64,000 nt of DNA from Chamaelirium japonicum (GCA_947650365.1 CANTAL010000023.1:751501-815500), one strand, 5' to 3'. Positions 1 to 12,430 are shown, counted from the stretch's first letter. The notes: generated by a model not told the origin, from the sequence alone. Made by a program: numbers and translations.

Positions 1-2094
1 ACTAATTAAATTTATTAAATAATAGGAAGTAAAAAAGAAAGATGAGGCACACCCGAATTTTTTGCTTTAAAAATGATTTATATTTTTCTCTAAAAATTTA
101 AAATATTACAACTGTTATAAGATCGTTCGATCGGATGGTTGTCCACCGTCGGATCTCTCCCATGGATTAGGGTGTCTTTTAGATTGCTTAGGCCCGAAGT
201 AAGCTTATCCTATAAATAATATACAACTCCTTTAGGGTGGAGCACATTTGATAGCTCTCTCTTTCTCCCATCTCAACACACGTTATCAGTATGAAAATAT
301 CGAGCCCAGTCGACCAGTCACAAGAAAACGGAGAGACAAACGAAGACAGAAAAGAGAGAAGAAAAAAGAAGAAAACGGGGAGATAAATAAAGAGAGAAGT
401 AGTCCTGCTCCAGTCCATTCACCACGGGTATAAGTATAAAGTAAGAAAGAATCTAAATTTCAAAACTCTACTTCTCAATATTTATATAACCCTTTTAGGG
501 TGGGGCATATTTGACGGCTCTCTTTTTCTCTATCACATAATACGTTATCAACACAAACATGTCGATCCTAGCTGACCAATCATAAGAAAACAGATAGAGA
601 AAGAAAGACAGAAGAGAGAAAAGAAGAGAGAAGAGAACGGGGAGATAAACAAAGAGAAAAGATAGAAGAAGTCCTACTCCAACCTATTGGCCACGGGTAT
701 AGGTGTGAAGTAAGAAGAAATCTAATTAGGATGGGGCATTTTTGATGGCTCTCTCTTTCTCCCATCTCACAACACATTATCAGCACGAATATGTCAAGCC
801 CAACCGACTAGTCATACAAAAACAGAGAGAGAAACGAAGACAGAAGAGAGAGAAGAAGACAGAAAAAAATAGAGAGATAAACGAATAGAGAAGAGAGAAG
901 AAGTCCTGCTTCAGTCTATTCGCCATGGGTATAGGTGTGTAGTAAGAAGAAATCTAAATTCCAAAACTCTACTTCTTAATAAAATCATTAAAGCTCTCCG
1001 TTCTCTTCTCTTTTCTGCTATGGATTAGGGTTTACCATAGATTGCTTAGGCCCTAAGTAAGCTTACCCTATAAATAAAATACGACCCCTTTAGGGTAGGG
1101 TATGTTTGGCGGCTCTCTCTTTCTCCCATCTCACAAAATATTATCAGCACGAACATGTATAGCCCTACCAACCAGTTATAATAAAACAGAGAGAGAAACA
1201 AAGACAGAAGAGAGAGAAGAGAACTAAGAATTAATTATCTAAATAGTATCTTCTTACACGGGTATAGGTGTGAAGTAAGAAGGAATCTAAATTCTAAAAC
1301 TCCACAAAAGAGAGAGAAGAAAAGAGAAGAGAATGGAGAGATAAATAAAGAGAGAAGAGAGAAGAAGTCCTGCTCCGGTTCATTGGCCACGGGTATAGGT
1401 ACGAAGTAAGAAAGAATCTAAATTTTAAAATTCCACTTTTTAATATTTATACGACCCATTTAGGGTGGGGCATATTTGACGGCTCTCTCTTTCTCCCATC
1501 TCATAATACTTTATCAGTACGAACATGTCGAGCCCAGCCGACTAGTCATAAGAAAATAGAAAGAGAAACGAAGACAAAAGAGAGAGAAGAAGAGAGAAGA
1601 GAACAGAAAGATAAACAATGAGAGAAGAGAGAAGAAGTCTTGCTCTAGTCTAATAGCTACGGGTATAGTTGTGAAGTAAGAAGGAATCTAAATTCCAAAA
1701 CTCCACTTCTCAATAATATAATTAAATCTCTTCATTCTTTTCTTTCTTCTCCCATAGATTAGGGTTTCCCATAGATTGCTTAGGCCCTAAGTAAGCTTAC
1801 CCTATAAATAATATATGACCCCTTTAGATGGGGCACGTTTGACGACTCTCTCTTTCTCCCATCTTACAATACATTATCAGCACGAATATGTCAAACCCAG
1901 TCGACCAATCACAAGAAAATAGAGAGAGAAATGCAGACAGAAAAGAGAAGAGAACAGAGATATAAACGAAGATAGAAGATAGAAGAAGTCCTGCTCCAGT
2001 CCATTGCCATCTGATCGAACGATCTTATAATAGTTGTATTGTTTTAAACTTTTTTTAAAAAAATTATAAATTATTTTTATAGCAAAAAATTCAT
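1..2094 (+). repeat. Array block 1: six plus-oriented units
   Basis: Six LTR-like units lie head to tail. Each has a TATA-like CCTATAAATA or a deleted short version, a CT-rich stretch ending ...ACA/ACAACA, a primer-site-like block (at 281, about 541, 778, 1138, 1507 and 1870), a GA-rich leader and the conserved tail around GGAATCTAAATTCC. The first unit is the long type: it starts inside an AT-rich tract at 1-30 and keeps the U3-like stretch GATCGTTCGATCGG at 121. The block ends where a GATCGAACGATC-containing U3 stretch appears inverted (about 2011-2090) and the orientation flips. No coding gene is supported; the open frames are consequences of purine or pyrimidine bias. Confidence 0.8.
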
Positions 2095-2690
2095 TGAGAA
2101 GTGGAGTTTTGGAATTTTGATTCTATCTTACTTCACACCTATACCCATGGTGAATAGACTGGAGCAAGACTTCTTCTATCTTATCTCTTCGTTTATCTCT
2201 TCATTCTCTTCTCTCTCCTTCTCTCTCTTCTATCTTCGTTTCTCTTTCCTTTTTTTATGACTCGTCCATTGGGCTCGATATTTTTATGCTGATAACGTGT
2301 TGTGAGATGGGAGATTGCATATTTATTTTATTTATATCAATTAATATTTTTTTAAATATTATAAAGTATATTATTTTTTTAAATATTTAAATAATATTAT
2401 CTTAATGTTAATATTTAAATATTTAATTATAAAATATTTTATATTTATTAAATAATTTATATAAATTTATGAGCATGAAAAATATTTTATTTCTCTTCTT
2501 CTCTCTTTATTTATCTCTCTGTTCTCTTCTCTCTCTTTTGTCTTCGTTTCTCGCATCGTTTTCTTGGGACTGATCGGTTGGGCTCGATATGTTCGTGCTG
2601 ATAACGTGTTATGAGAAGGGAGAAGAGAATGAAGAGATAAATAAAGAGAAAAGAGAGAATAAGTCTTACTCCAGTCCAATCGCCAAGGGT
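2095..2690 (-). repeat. Array block 2: two minus-oriented units with an AT block
   Basis: Units read on the minus strand. The tail (GAGAAGTGGAGTTTTGG) starts at 2095, the CT-rich leader follows, and primer-site blocks lie at about 2288 and 2593-2606; the second is a perfect reverse complement of CGTTATCAGCACGA. A 165-base AT block (2321-2485) sits between the two units. The same arrangement recurs at 8.1 kb. Confidence 0.75.
2321..2485 (-). repeat. Recurrent 165-bp AT block, copy 1
   Basis: An AT-rich block beginning after GGGAGATTGC and ending at TTATGAGCATGAAAAATATT. Homologous copies are at 8150-8330, 13965-14135 and 37890-38065 in the same orientation, and at 45152-45272 and 61467-61655 inverted. 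In each case it adjoins the ...GTTATGAGATGGGAGA side of a unit, so it is a defined insertion or alternative U3 rather than random AT sequence. Confidence 0.75.
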
Positions 2691-4133
2691 ATAGGAGTGA
2701 AGTAAGAAGGAATCAAAATTTCAAAACTCCACTTCTTAATAATATAATTAAATATCTCCATTCTCTTCTCTCTTCTCCTATGGATTAGGATTTCTCATAG
2801 ATTCCTTAGGCCCTAAGTAAGCTTACCCTATAAATAATATTTGACCCCTTTAGGATGGGGCATGTTTGATGGCTCTCTCTTTCTCCCATCTCATAATTCA
2901 TTATCAGCCCGAACATGTCATGCCCAGCCGACCAGTCGCAGGAAAACGAAGAGAGAAACGAAGATAGAAGAGAGAGAAGAAAAAAGAAGAGAACAGAGAG
3001 ATAAACGAAGAGAGAAGATAAAAGAAGTCCTGCTCCAGTCCATTCGCCATGGGTATAAGTGTAAAGTAAGAAGGAATCTAAATTCCAAAACTTCGCTTCT
3101 CAATAGTATTATCTCAACGTTATTATGATTGTCATAGTAAATTCCAAAACTCTCTTTATTTTAATTATATGATTAATTTAATTAAAAAATTATAGTAAAA
3201 TTATCAGTACGAAAAAAGAAGAAGTCCTGCTCCAGTCCATTGCCCATGGGTATAGGTGTGAAGTAAGAAGGAATTTAAATTACAAAACTCCACTTCTCAA
3301 TATTTATATGACCCTTTTAGGGTGGAGCATGTTTGACGGCTCTCTTTTTCTTCCACCTCACAATACGTTATCCATACGAACATATCAAGCCCAGCCTACC
3401 AGTCAAGTGAAAGAAATGAAGACAAAAGAGGGAGAAGAAAAGAGAAGAGAAAATAAAGAGTGAAACGAAGACAGAAGAGAGAGAAGAAGAGAGAAGAGAA
3501 TAAAGAGATAAACGAAGAGATAAATGAAGAGAGAAGAAGTCCTGCTCTAGTCCATTAACCACGAGTATAGGTGTGGAGTACTTAGAAGGAATCTAAATTC
3601 CAAAACTCAACTTCTAAATATTTATACGACCCCTTTAGGGTGGTGTATATTTGATGGCTCTCTCTTTATCCTATCTCACAACACGTTATCAGTGCGAACA
3701 CGTCGAGCCCAGCCGATCAGTCACAAAAAAACAGAGAAAGAAAAGAAATTAGAAGAGACAGAACAAAAGAGAAGAGAACGGAGAGATAAACAACGAGAGA
3801 AGAGAAAAGAAGTCCTACTCCAGTCCATTGGCCATGGGTCTAGGTGTGAAGTAAGAAGTAATCTAAATTCCAAAACGCTATTTCTCAATAATATAATTAA
3901 ATCTCTCCATTGTCTTCTCTCTTCTCCCATGGATTAGGGATTCCCATAGACTGCTTAGACCCTAAGTAAGCTTACTCTATAAATAATAAATAATATACAA
4001 CCCCTTTAGGGTGGGTTATGTTTGACGGCTCTCTCTTTCTCCTATCTTACAACACATTATCTGTATGAACATGTTGAGCTCAGCTGACCAGTCGTAAGAA
4101 AATAGATAGAGAAATGAAGACATAAGTGAAGTT
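2690..4133 (+). repeat. Array block 3: four plus-oriented units
   Basis: Plus-oriented units with primer-site blocks near 2900, 3366, 3681 and 4052. The unit at 2760-2930 keeps the TATA segment; those near 3300 and 3620 are short units in which the tail runs straight into TTTATACGACCC. At 3100-3210 the tail continues into an ATTATGATTATCATAGTAA arm. This block is a segmental duplicate of 8560-9960. Confidence 0.75.
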
Positions 4134-4716
4134 TTGGAATTTAGATTCCTTTTTACTTCAGACCTATATCCATGGCCAATGAACTGGAGCAGGACTTTTT
4201 TTCTCTTCTCTATTTATTTATCTCTTCATTCTCTTCTTTCTTCTTCTTTCTCTTCTGTTGAGTTTTTAAATTTAGATTCCTTCTTACTTCACACCTATAC
4301 CCGTGGCCAATGGATTGGAGTAGGACTACTTCTTTCTTCTTTTTTTGTTTATCTCTCCATTCTCTTCTCTCTTCTTCTCTCTCTTCTGTCTTCGTTTCTC
4401 TATCTATTTTTTTATAACTAGTCGGCTGGGCTCAACATGTTCGTGCTGATAATATGTTGTGAGATAGGAGAAAGAGAGAGCCGTCACACGTGCCCCACCC
4501 TAAAAAGGTCGTATAAATATTGAGAAGTATGTCCTTATCTTTTCTTTCTTCTGTGAAGTTTTGGAATTTAGATTCTTTATTACTTCACACCTATGCCCGT
4601 GGCCAATAGACTAGAGCAGGACTTCTTCTCTCTTCTCTCTTTGTTTATCTATATGTTCTTATCTTGATTCTTCCCTCTTATCTCCGTTCTCTTCTTTCTT
4701 CTTCTCTCTCTTCTGT

Positions 4717-5015
4717 GGAGTTTTGTAATTTAGATTCTTTCTTACTTCATACCTATACCCGTGGCCAATGGACTAGAGCAAGACTTCTTCTCCCTTTCTC
4801 TCTTCGTTTATCTCTCCATTCTCTTCTCTCTTCTACCTAAATATTTTAATTAAATAATATAATTATTTAATTAAGAGAGAAACTAAGATAGAAGAGAGAG
4901 AAGAAAAAAGAAGAGAACAGAGAGATAAATAAGGAGAGAAGAGAGAAGAAGTCATGCTCTAGTCCATTCGCCATGGGTATAGGTGTGAAGTCATAAGGAA
5001 TCTAAATTCTAAAAC
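4717..5015. repeat. Foldback leader hairpin 1
   Basis: A minus-oriented leader tail (GAGTTTTGTAATTTAGATTC at the left edge) is followed by the AT spacer at about 4837-4875 and then a plus-oriented leader ending in GAATCTAAATTCTAAAAC. The two arms are inverted copies of each other, so a transcript would fold into a long imperfect hairpin. Confidence 0.65.
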
Positions 5016-5457
5016 TATACAGAAGAGATAGAAGAGAACGGAGAGATAAACGAAGATAGAAGTCGAGTTTTGGAATTTAGATTCATTCTTACTTCACACC
5101 TATACATATGGAGAATGGACTGGAGCAGGACTTCTTCTTTCTTCTCTCTTTATTTATCTCTTCGTTCTCTTCACTTTTCTCCTCTCTTTTCTGTGGTGTT
5201 TTGGAATTTAGATACCTTTTTACTTTACACCTATACCCATGGCTAATGGATTGGAGCAGGACTTCTTCTCTCTTCTCTCTTCGTTTATCTCTAAATTTTC
5301 TTCTCTTTTCTCTACTTTTTTTTGTAGAGTTTTTGAATTTAGATTCCTTCTTACTTTACACCTATACCCATAGCCAATGGGCTGGAGCACGACTTCTTCT
5401 ATCTTCTCTCTTCGTTTATCTCTCCGTTCTCTTCTCTTTTCTTCTCTCTTTTTTGTG

Positions 5458-5760
5458 GAGTTTTGGAATTTAGATTCAATCTTACTTTACACATATACCC
5501 ATGGCTAATGGACTGGAGTAGGACTTCTTCTCTTTTCTGACTTTGTTTATCTCTCTGTTCTCTTCTCTCTTCTACCTAAATAATTTTATTAAATAATATA
5601 ATTATTTAATTGAGAGAGAAACTAAGACAGAAGAGAGAGAAGAATAGAGAAGAGAATAGAGAGATAAATAAAGAGAGAAGAGAGAAGAAGTCCTACTCCA
5701 GTCTATTCACCATAGGTATAGGTGTGAAGTAAGAAGGAATCTAAATTCTAATACTACACA
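5458..5760. repeat. Foldback leader hairpin 2
   Basis: Same structure as the hairpin at 4717: a CT-rich left arm of about 115 bases, spacer CTACCTAAATAATTTTATT..., then a GA-rich right arm of about 135 bases ending in AATCTAAATTCTAATAC. Arms are imperfect; the pairing is judged by eye. Confidence 0.65.
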
Positions 5761-5812
5761 AAATAGAGAGAAGAATAGATAAGAGATCGGAGAGATAAAC
5801 GAAGATAGAAGT

Positions 5813-6115
5813 AGAGTTTTGAAATTTAGATTCCTTCTTACTTCACACCTATACCCGTAGCCAATGGACTGAAATAAGACTTCTTCTCCCTTTCACTCTT
5901 CGTTTATCTCTCTGTTCTCTTCTCACTTCTACCTAAATAATTTAATTAAATAATATAATTATTTAATTGAGAGAGAAACTAAGACAAATAAGAGAGAAGA
6001 AGAGAGAAGAGAACAGAGAGATAAATAAAGAGAGAAGAGAGAAAAAGTCCTGCTCTAGTCCATTCACTATGGGTATAGGTGTGAACTAAGAAGGAATTAA
6101 AATTCTAAAATTACA
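5813..6115. repeat. Foldback leader hairpin 3
   Basis: Third consecutive copy of the same inverted leader pair, with the spacer at about 5933-5975. It lies about 359 bases after the previous copy, showing that the foldback unit itself was tandemly amplified. Confidence 0.65.
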
Positions 6116-6989
6116 CAGACGATAGAGAAGAAGAGAGAAGAGAACGGAGAGATAAACGACGATAGAAGTGGAGTTTTTGAATTTAGATTCCTTCTTACTT
6201 CACACCTATACCCATGGACAATGGACTGGAGCAGGACTTCTTCTCTCTTCTCTCTTTATTTATCTCTCCGTTCTATTCTTTTTTCTCCTCTCTTTTCTGT
6301 GGAGTTTTGGAATTTAGATTCCTTCTTACTTTACACCTATACCCATAGCCAATGGACTGGAGCAGGACTTCTTCGTTCTTCTCTTTTTGTTTATCTCTCC
6401 GTTCTCTTCTTTCTTCTTCTCGCTCTTCGATCTTCCTTTCTCTCTCTGTTTTCTTATGACTGGTCGGCTGGGCTTGATATTTTCGTGTTGATAACGTGTT
6501 GTGAGGTGGGAGAAAGAAGAGAATAGAGAGATTTACTTATATTATTGAGAAGTGGAGTTTTGGAATTTAGATTTCTTTTTATTTCACACCTATACCCGTA
6601 GCAATGGACTGGAGTAGGACTTCTTCTCTCTTCTCTCTTTGTTTATCTCTTCGTTCTCTTCTCTCTTCTACTCTCTCTTCTGTCTTCATTTCTCTCTCTG
6701 TTTTCTTGTGACTGGTCGGTTGGGCTCTATATGTTCGTGCTGATAATGTGTAGTTAGATGGGAAAAAAAAAGAGTCATCGAACGTTCCCTACCCTAAAGG
6801 GGTTATATATTATTTATAGGGTAAACTTACTTAGGGCCTAAGCAATCTATAGGAAAAGGGTTGTATATCATTTATAGGGTAACCTTACTTAGAGCCTAAA
6901 CAATCCCATCGAACAATCTTATAACATTGTAATGTTTTAAATTTTTTTAAGGAAAAATATAAATTATTTTTAAGATAAAAAATTCGGGT

Positions 6990-7795
6990 TACCTCATCTT
7001 ACTTCTTTACTTCCTAATATTTAATTAATTTAATTAGTTTAATAAATTAAATTATTAAATAATTAAATAATTAAATAAATACTTAATTATCTATATAATT
7101 ATATAACTAAATTATTTAAATAATTTATTTATTATTTAAATATTAAAATAAAAAAATATTTATTTGATTATTTCAAAAAATATTATGTTTTTTTTAAAAA
7201 TATTTTATTATTTATATATTCAAATAATTAACTAATTATTTAAATAATAAGTAAATAGATATTGAATTATTTTTAAATTTTATTACTTAATTAAATAAAT
7301 TTTTTTTTTAATTTCATTTAATATTTCATAATTTCATAAATTAATTATTTAATTATCTAATAATATAATATTTTATTTTATTATTATTTATTTAATAATA
7401 AAATTATTTATTTTTTTAGTAAAATTCTATTTAATATATTTATTCACTAAATAAGTTTTTAAATATTTAAATAATTAACTAATTATTTCATTATTTAAAA
7501 TAAAATAATATTTTAAAAAATAAATTATAAAATAAATTAATTAATTAATTATATTATTAAATCAATATTTCTTTATTTAATAATTTAAATAATTTAATTA
7601 TTATATAATTTAATTATTTAGTAATATAATATTAAATAAATTAATTAAATAATTAAATAAGTTAAAAATTAAATTTTTTACTTAGAAATTGATTATTATA
7701 TCATTTAGATTATTAAATTATTTATTAATTAAATAAATAATTAATTTAATTAAAAAAAATTGAGTAACATTACTATAATAATCATAAAACTGCTG
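6990..7795 (-). repeat. AT-rich tract 1 (about 0.8 kb)
   Basis: Almost pure A/T made of TTAATTTAATTA, AATAAATAAATA and similar short words. It starts just after the U3-like AATTCGGG segment and ends at the ACTATAATAATCATAA arm next to a unit tail, so it is a defined outer part of long array units. It aligns by eye with the tract at 12430-13245. No gene is visible in it. Confidence 0.75.
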
Positions 7796-8560
7796 AGATG
7801 TTATTATTGAAAAATAGAGTTTTGGAATTTAGATTCCTTCTTACTTCACACCAATACCCCTAGCCAATGCTTGAGTAAGACTTCTTCTTTATTCTCGCTT
7901 CATTTATCGCTCCGTTCTCTTCTCTCTTATTTTCTATCTTCTATTGAGTTATGGAATTTAGATTCCTTCTTCCTTCACACCTATACCCTGGTGAATGGAC
8001 TGTAGCAGAACTTCTCTCTTCTCTCTTTGTTTATCTCTCCGTTCTCTTCTCACTCCTTCAATCTCTTCTGTTTTCATTTCTTTTTATATTTTTTTGAGAC
8101 TGGTATGCTGGGCTCGATATGTCTGGACAGATAACGTATTATGAGATGGGAGATTACTTATTTATTTTATTTAATTTAATTAATATTTCTTTAAATATTA
8201 TAAAGTATATCATTTCTTTAAATATTTAAATAGTATCATCTCAACGTTATTATTTAAATATTAAATTATAAAACATTACATAATTATTAAATAATTTATA
8301 TAAATTTATGAGCATGAAAAATATTTTATTTCTCTTCTTCTTCTTTATTTATCTCTCCGTTCTCTTCTCTGTTCTTCTCTCTCTTTTGTCTTCGTTTCTC
8401 GTATTGTTTTCTTGTGACTGGTCGGCTGGGCTCAATATGTTCATGCTGATAACGTATTGTGAGAAGAGAGAATATAACAGAAAGATAAATGATGAGAGAA
8501 GAAAGAAGTCTTACTCTAGTCCATTCGCCAAGGGTATAGGTGTAAAGTAAGAAGAAATCT
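7796..8560 (-). repeat. Array block 5: minus units with an AT block
   Basis: Minus-oriented tails at about 7805 and 7935, a primer-site block near 8125 (degenerate) and another near 8445. The recurrent AT block lies at 8150-8330. The order of parts matches 2095-2690, supporting a segmental duplication with an offset of about 5.84 kb. Confidence 0.7.
8150..8330 (-). repeat. Recurrent AT block, copy 2
   Basis: Second copy of the block described at 2321-2485, again ending at the TTATGAGCATGAAAAATATT junction. Confidence 0.75.
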
Positions 8561-9962
8561 AAATTCTAAAACTCTACTTCTCAATAATATAATTAAATCT
8601 CTTCATTCTCTTCTCTCTTCTCTCATGGATTAGGGTTTCTTATAGATTGCTTAGGCCCTAAGTATGCTTACCCTATAAATAATATACGACCCCCTTAGGG
8701 TGGGGCATATTTGGCGGCTTTCTCTTTCTCCCATCTTACAATACGTTATTAACACGAACATGTCGAGCCTAGCCGAGGAGTCGTAAGAAAACGAAAAGAG
8801 AAACAAAGACAAAAGAGAGAGAATAAAAGAGAAGAGAACAGAGAGATAAATGAAGAGAGAAAAGATAAGAAGTCCTGCTCCAGTCCATTTGCCATGGGTA
8901 TATGTGTGAAGTAAGAAGAAATCTAAATTCCAAAACTCCACTTCTCAATAGTACCATCTTAATTTTATTATGATTATCATAGTAAATTCAATAACTCTCT
9001 TCGTTTTAATTAAACAAATAATTTAATTTAAAAAATTATAGTTATATTATCAGTATGAAAAGAAAAGAATTCCTGCTCCAATCCATTAGCCACGGGTATA
9101 GGTGTGAAGTAAGAAGTAATCTAAATTACAAAACTTTACTTCTCAATATTTATATGACACCTTTAGGAAAGGGCATATTTGATGGATCTCTTTTTCTTCC
9201 ACCTCATAACATATTATCAGCACGAACATGACGAGCCTAGCCTACCAGTCACAAAAAAACAGAGAGAAATAAAGACAGAAGAGGGAGAAAAAAAGAGAAG
9301 AGAAAATAGAGAGAGAAACGACGATAGAAGAGTGAGAAAAAGAGAAAATAGAAGGAAAGGATAAATGAAGAGAGAAGAAGTCCTGCTCCAGGCCATTGGC
9401 CATGGGTATAGGTGTGAAGTAAGAAGGAATCTAAATTCCAAAACTCAACTTCTTAATATTTATACGACCCCATTAGGGTGGGGCACATTTGACGGCTTTC
9501 TTATTCTTCCATCTCACAATATATTATCAGCAGGAACATATCGAGCCCAGCTGACTAGTTACAAGAAAACGGAGAGAGAAACAAAGTCAGAAGAGAGAAT
9601 AAGAGAGAAGTGAACGGAGAGATAAACGAAGATAGAAGAGAGAAGAAGTCCTGCTCCAGTCCATTAACTACGGGTTTATGTATAAAGTAAGAAGTAATCT
9701 AAATTCCAAAAATCCACTTTTCAATAATATAATTTACTCTCGCCATTCTCTTCTCTCTTCTCCTACGGATTAGGGTTTACCATAGATTACTTAGGCCTAA
9801 AGTATGCTTACTCTATAAATAATAAATAATTTATGACCCCTTTAGGGTGGGGCATGTTTGATGGCTTTCTCTTTCTCTTATGTCACAACACATTATCAGC
9901 ACGAATATATTGAGCCCAACTGACCAGTAGTAAGAAAACAAATTGAGAAACAAAGACAAAAG
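8560..9962 (+). repeat. Array block 6: plus-oriented units
   Basis: Plus units with TATA segments at about 8672 and 9810 and primer-site blocks near 8745, 9212, 9520 and 9890. The arm at about 8940-9050, then AATTCCTGCTCC and a short unit, follow the same order as 3100-3300. The block is the duplicate of 2690-4133. Confidence 0.75.
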
Positions 9963-12430
9963 TGAAGTTTTGGAATTTAGATTCCTTCTTACTTCACACC
10001 TATACCCATAGGCAATGACTTGGAGCAGGACTTCTTCTCTCTTCTTATTTTATTTATCTCCCTATTCTCTTTTCTCTTCTTCTCTCTTTTCTGTGGAGTT
10101 TTTGAATTTAGATTTCTTCTTACTTCACACCTATACCTGTGGTCAATAGACTTGGGTAGGACTTCTTATTTCTTTGTTTATCTCTTCGTCCTCTTCTTTC
10201 TTCTTCTCTCTCTTCTGTCTTTGTTTCTCTCTTTGTTTTCTTTTGACTGGTCTGCTGGTACGATATATTCGTACTAATAACGTGTTGTGAGATGGGAGAA
10301 AGAGAGAACCGTCACACGTGCCACACCCTAAAGGGGTCAAATAAATATTGAGAAGTGGAGTTTTAGAATTTAGATTCCTTCTTACTTCACACCTATACCC
10401 GTGGCGAATGGACTGGAGCGGGACTTCTTATCTCTTCTCTCTTTGTTTATCTCTCTATTCTTTTCTCTTTTTTTATCTCTCTTCTGTCTTTATTTCTCTC
10501 TCTCTTTTCTTGTGACTAGTTGGTTGGACTCGACATGTTCAAGCTGATAATATGTTGTTAGAAGAGAGAAGGGAACCTAAATAAAATATTATAAATCTCT
10601 CTAGTTTTAATAATTAAATAGAAGTCTGTCCTTATCTTCTCTATCTTTTATGGAGTTTTGGAATTTAGATTACCTTTTACTTTACACTTATACCCGTGGC
10701 CAATGGACTGGAGTAGGACTTTTTCTCTCTTCTCTTTTTGTTTATATCTACGTTCTCTTGTCTATTCTTCTTTCTCTTCTCTGTTCTCTTCTTTCTTATT
10801 TTCTCTCGTCTGTGGAGTTTTGGAATTTAGATTCCTTCTTACTTCACACCTATACCCGTGGCCAATGGACTGGAGCATGACTTCTTCTCCCCTTCTCTCT
10901 TGGTTTAACTCTCTGTTCTTTTCTCTCTTCTACCTAAATAATTTAATTAAATAATATAATTATTTAATTAAGAGAGAAACAAATACAGAAAAGAGAGAAG
11001 AAGAGAGAAGATAACGAATAGATAAACGAAGAGAGAAGATAGTAGAAGTCCTACTCTAGTCTATTTGCCACAGGTATATATGTGAAGTAAGAAGGAATCT
11101 AAATTCCAAAACTACACAAAAGAGAGATAAGAAGAGAGAAGAGAATGGAGAGATAAACAAAGACAGAAGTAGAGTTTTGGAATTTAGATTCCTTCTTACT
11201 TCACACATATACCCATGGATAATGGACTGGAGCAGGACTTATTCTCTCTTCATTTATCTTTCTGTTATCTTCACTCTTTGTCTCTCTTCTGTGGAGTTTT
11301 GGAATTTAGATTCCTTCTTACTTCACACCTATACCCGTGGCCAATGGATTAGAGCATGACTTCTTCTCCTTCTATCTTTGTTTATCTCTTAGTTCTTTTC
11401 TCTTTTCTTCTCTTTCTTCTGTCTTTATTTCTCTCTTCATTTTCTTGTGACTAGTTGGCAGGGCTTGACATATTCGTGCTGATAACGTATTGTGAGATGG
11501 GATAAAGAGAGATCCATCAAACGTGCCCCACCCTAAAGGGGTCGTAGAAATATTGAGAAGTAAAGTTTTGGAATTTAGATTCTTTCTTACTTCATACCTA
11601 TTTAATAATTAAATAAATAATTCATTTAATTAAAAACATTATAGTAATATTACTATGATAGTCATAATAACATTGAGATGAGACTATTGAGAAGTGGAGT
11701 TTTAGAATTTAGATTTCTTCTTACTTCACATATATACCCATGGCCAATGGACTAGAGCATGACTTCTTCTCTCTTCTCTCTTTGTTTATCTCTTCATTAT
11801 CTTTTTTCTTCTTCTCTCTCTTCTGTCTTCGTTTCTGTCTTCGATTTCTTGTGACTGGTTGATTGGGCTCGATATTTTTGTACTGATAACGTGTTGTGAG
11901 ATAAGAGAAAGAAAAGAATAAAGAGATTTAATTATATTATAGAGATGTGGAGTTTTGAACTTTAGATTCATTCTTATTTCATATCTATACCCGTGGCCAA
12001 AAGACTAGAGCAGGACTTTTCCTCTCTTCTTTCTTCGTTTATCTCTTCATTCTCTTTTCTCTTCTCTCTTCTATCTCTATTTCTTTCTCCGTTTTCTTAT
12101 GACTGGTCGGTTGGGCTTGACATATTCGTGCTGATAACATATTGTGAGATGGGAGAAAGAGAGGGCCGTCAAACGAGCCCCACCCTAAAGGGGACGTATA
12201 TTATTTATAGGGTAAGCTTACTTAGGGCCTAAGCAATCTTTGGGAAAGGGGTCGTATATTATTTATAGGGTAAGTTTACTTAAGGCCTAAGCAATCTATG
12301 GGAAACCCTAATCCATTGGATAGATCCGACGATTGATAGCCTTCCTATCGAACAATCTCATAACAGTTGTAATGTCTTAAATTTTTATAAAGAAAAATAT
12401 AAATTATTTTTAAAGTAAAAAATTCGGGTG
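9963..12430 (-). repeat. Array block 7: minus-oriented units
   Basis: Minus units with primer-site blocks near 10270, 10540, 11480, 11870 and 12130. A short AT segment containing AACCTAAATAAAAT lies at 10570-10625. The foldback leader hairpin is at 10813-11125. The end holds two successive TATA/telo-box segments (about 12190 and 12255) and the U3-like block ending in AATTCGGGTGTAACC. Confidence 0.7.
10813..11125. repeat. Foldback leader hairpin 4
   Basis: Left arm GTGGAGTTTTGGAATTTAG onward, spacer CTACCTAAATAATTTAATTA at about 10931, and right arm ending in GGAATCTAAATTCCAAAAC. It is the paralogue of the hairpin at 4717, consistent with the 2.3-5.2 / 8.1-11.3 kb duplication. Confidence 0.65.

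Larger units (their letters stand above)
4134..6990 (-). repeat. Array block 4: minus units and alternating-orientation leaders
   Basis: Minus-strand tails and leaders predominate (GAGTTTTGGAATTTAGATTCC repeated about every 120-370 bases). Between 4717 and 6190 the primer-site and promoter parts are missing. Minus and plus leader segments alternate with a common AT spacer containing ATATAATTATTTAATT, giving a local period of about 360-370 bases (spacers near 4837, 5574 and 5933). From 6190 onward normal minus units resume with primer-site blocks near 6481 and 6736, followed by the U3-like block to 6990. Confidence 0.7.

Noticed and set aside
281..294. Array units as Cassandra-type or other TRIM with standard tRNA-iMet primer site
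   Set aside because: No TGGTATCAGAGC and no 5S rRNA-like boxes in the array; the site present matches an internal tRNA-Ile region instead.
8651..8941. Recurrent 60-150-codon open frames (MEFWNLDSFLLHTYTRGQW... type on one strand, MTPLGWGTFDGSLFLPSHN... on the other) throughout the array
   Set aside because: They recur because the DNA repeats. The CT- or GA-rich half cannot easily form stop codons, several frames of the same unit are open at once, and indels between copies shift frames freely. No domain is recognisable.
11640..11660. TAATATTAC inside ATAGTAATATTACTATGAT, identical to the geminivirus/nanovirus origin nonanucleotide; also near 36000, 37137, 44905, 49747, 52822 and 63757
   Set aside because: The motif sits in the stem of an AT palindrome rather than in the loop of a GC-rich hairpin, there are no iterons, and no Rep-like frame exists nearby. 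Expected by chance in such AT-rich repeats.
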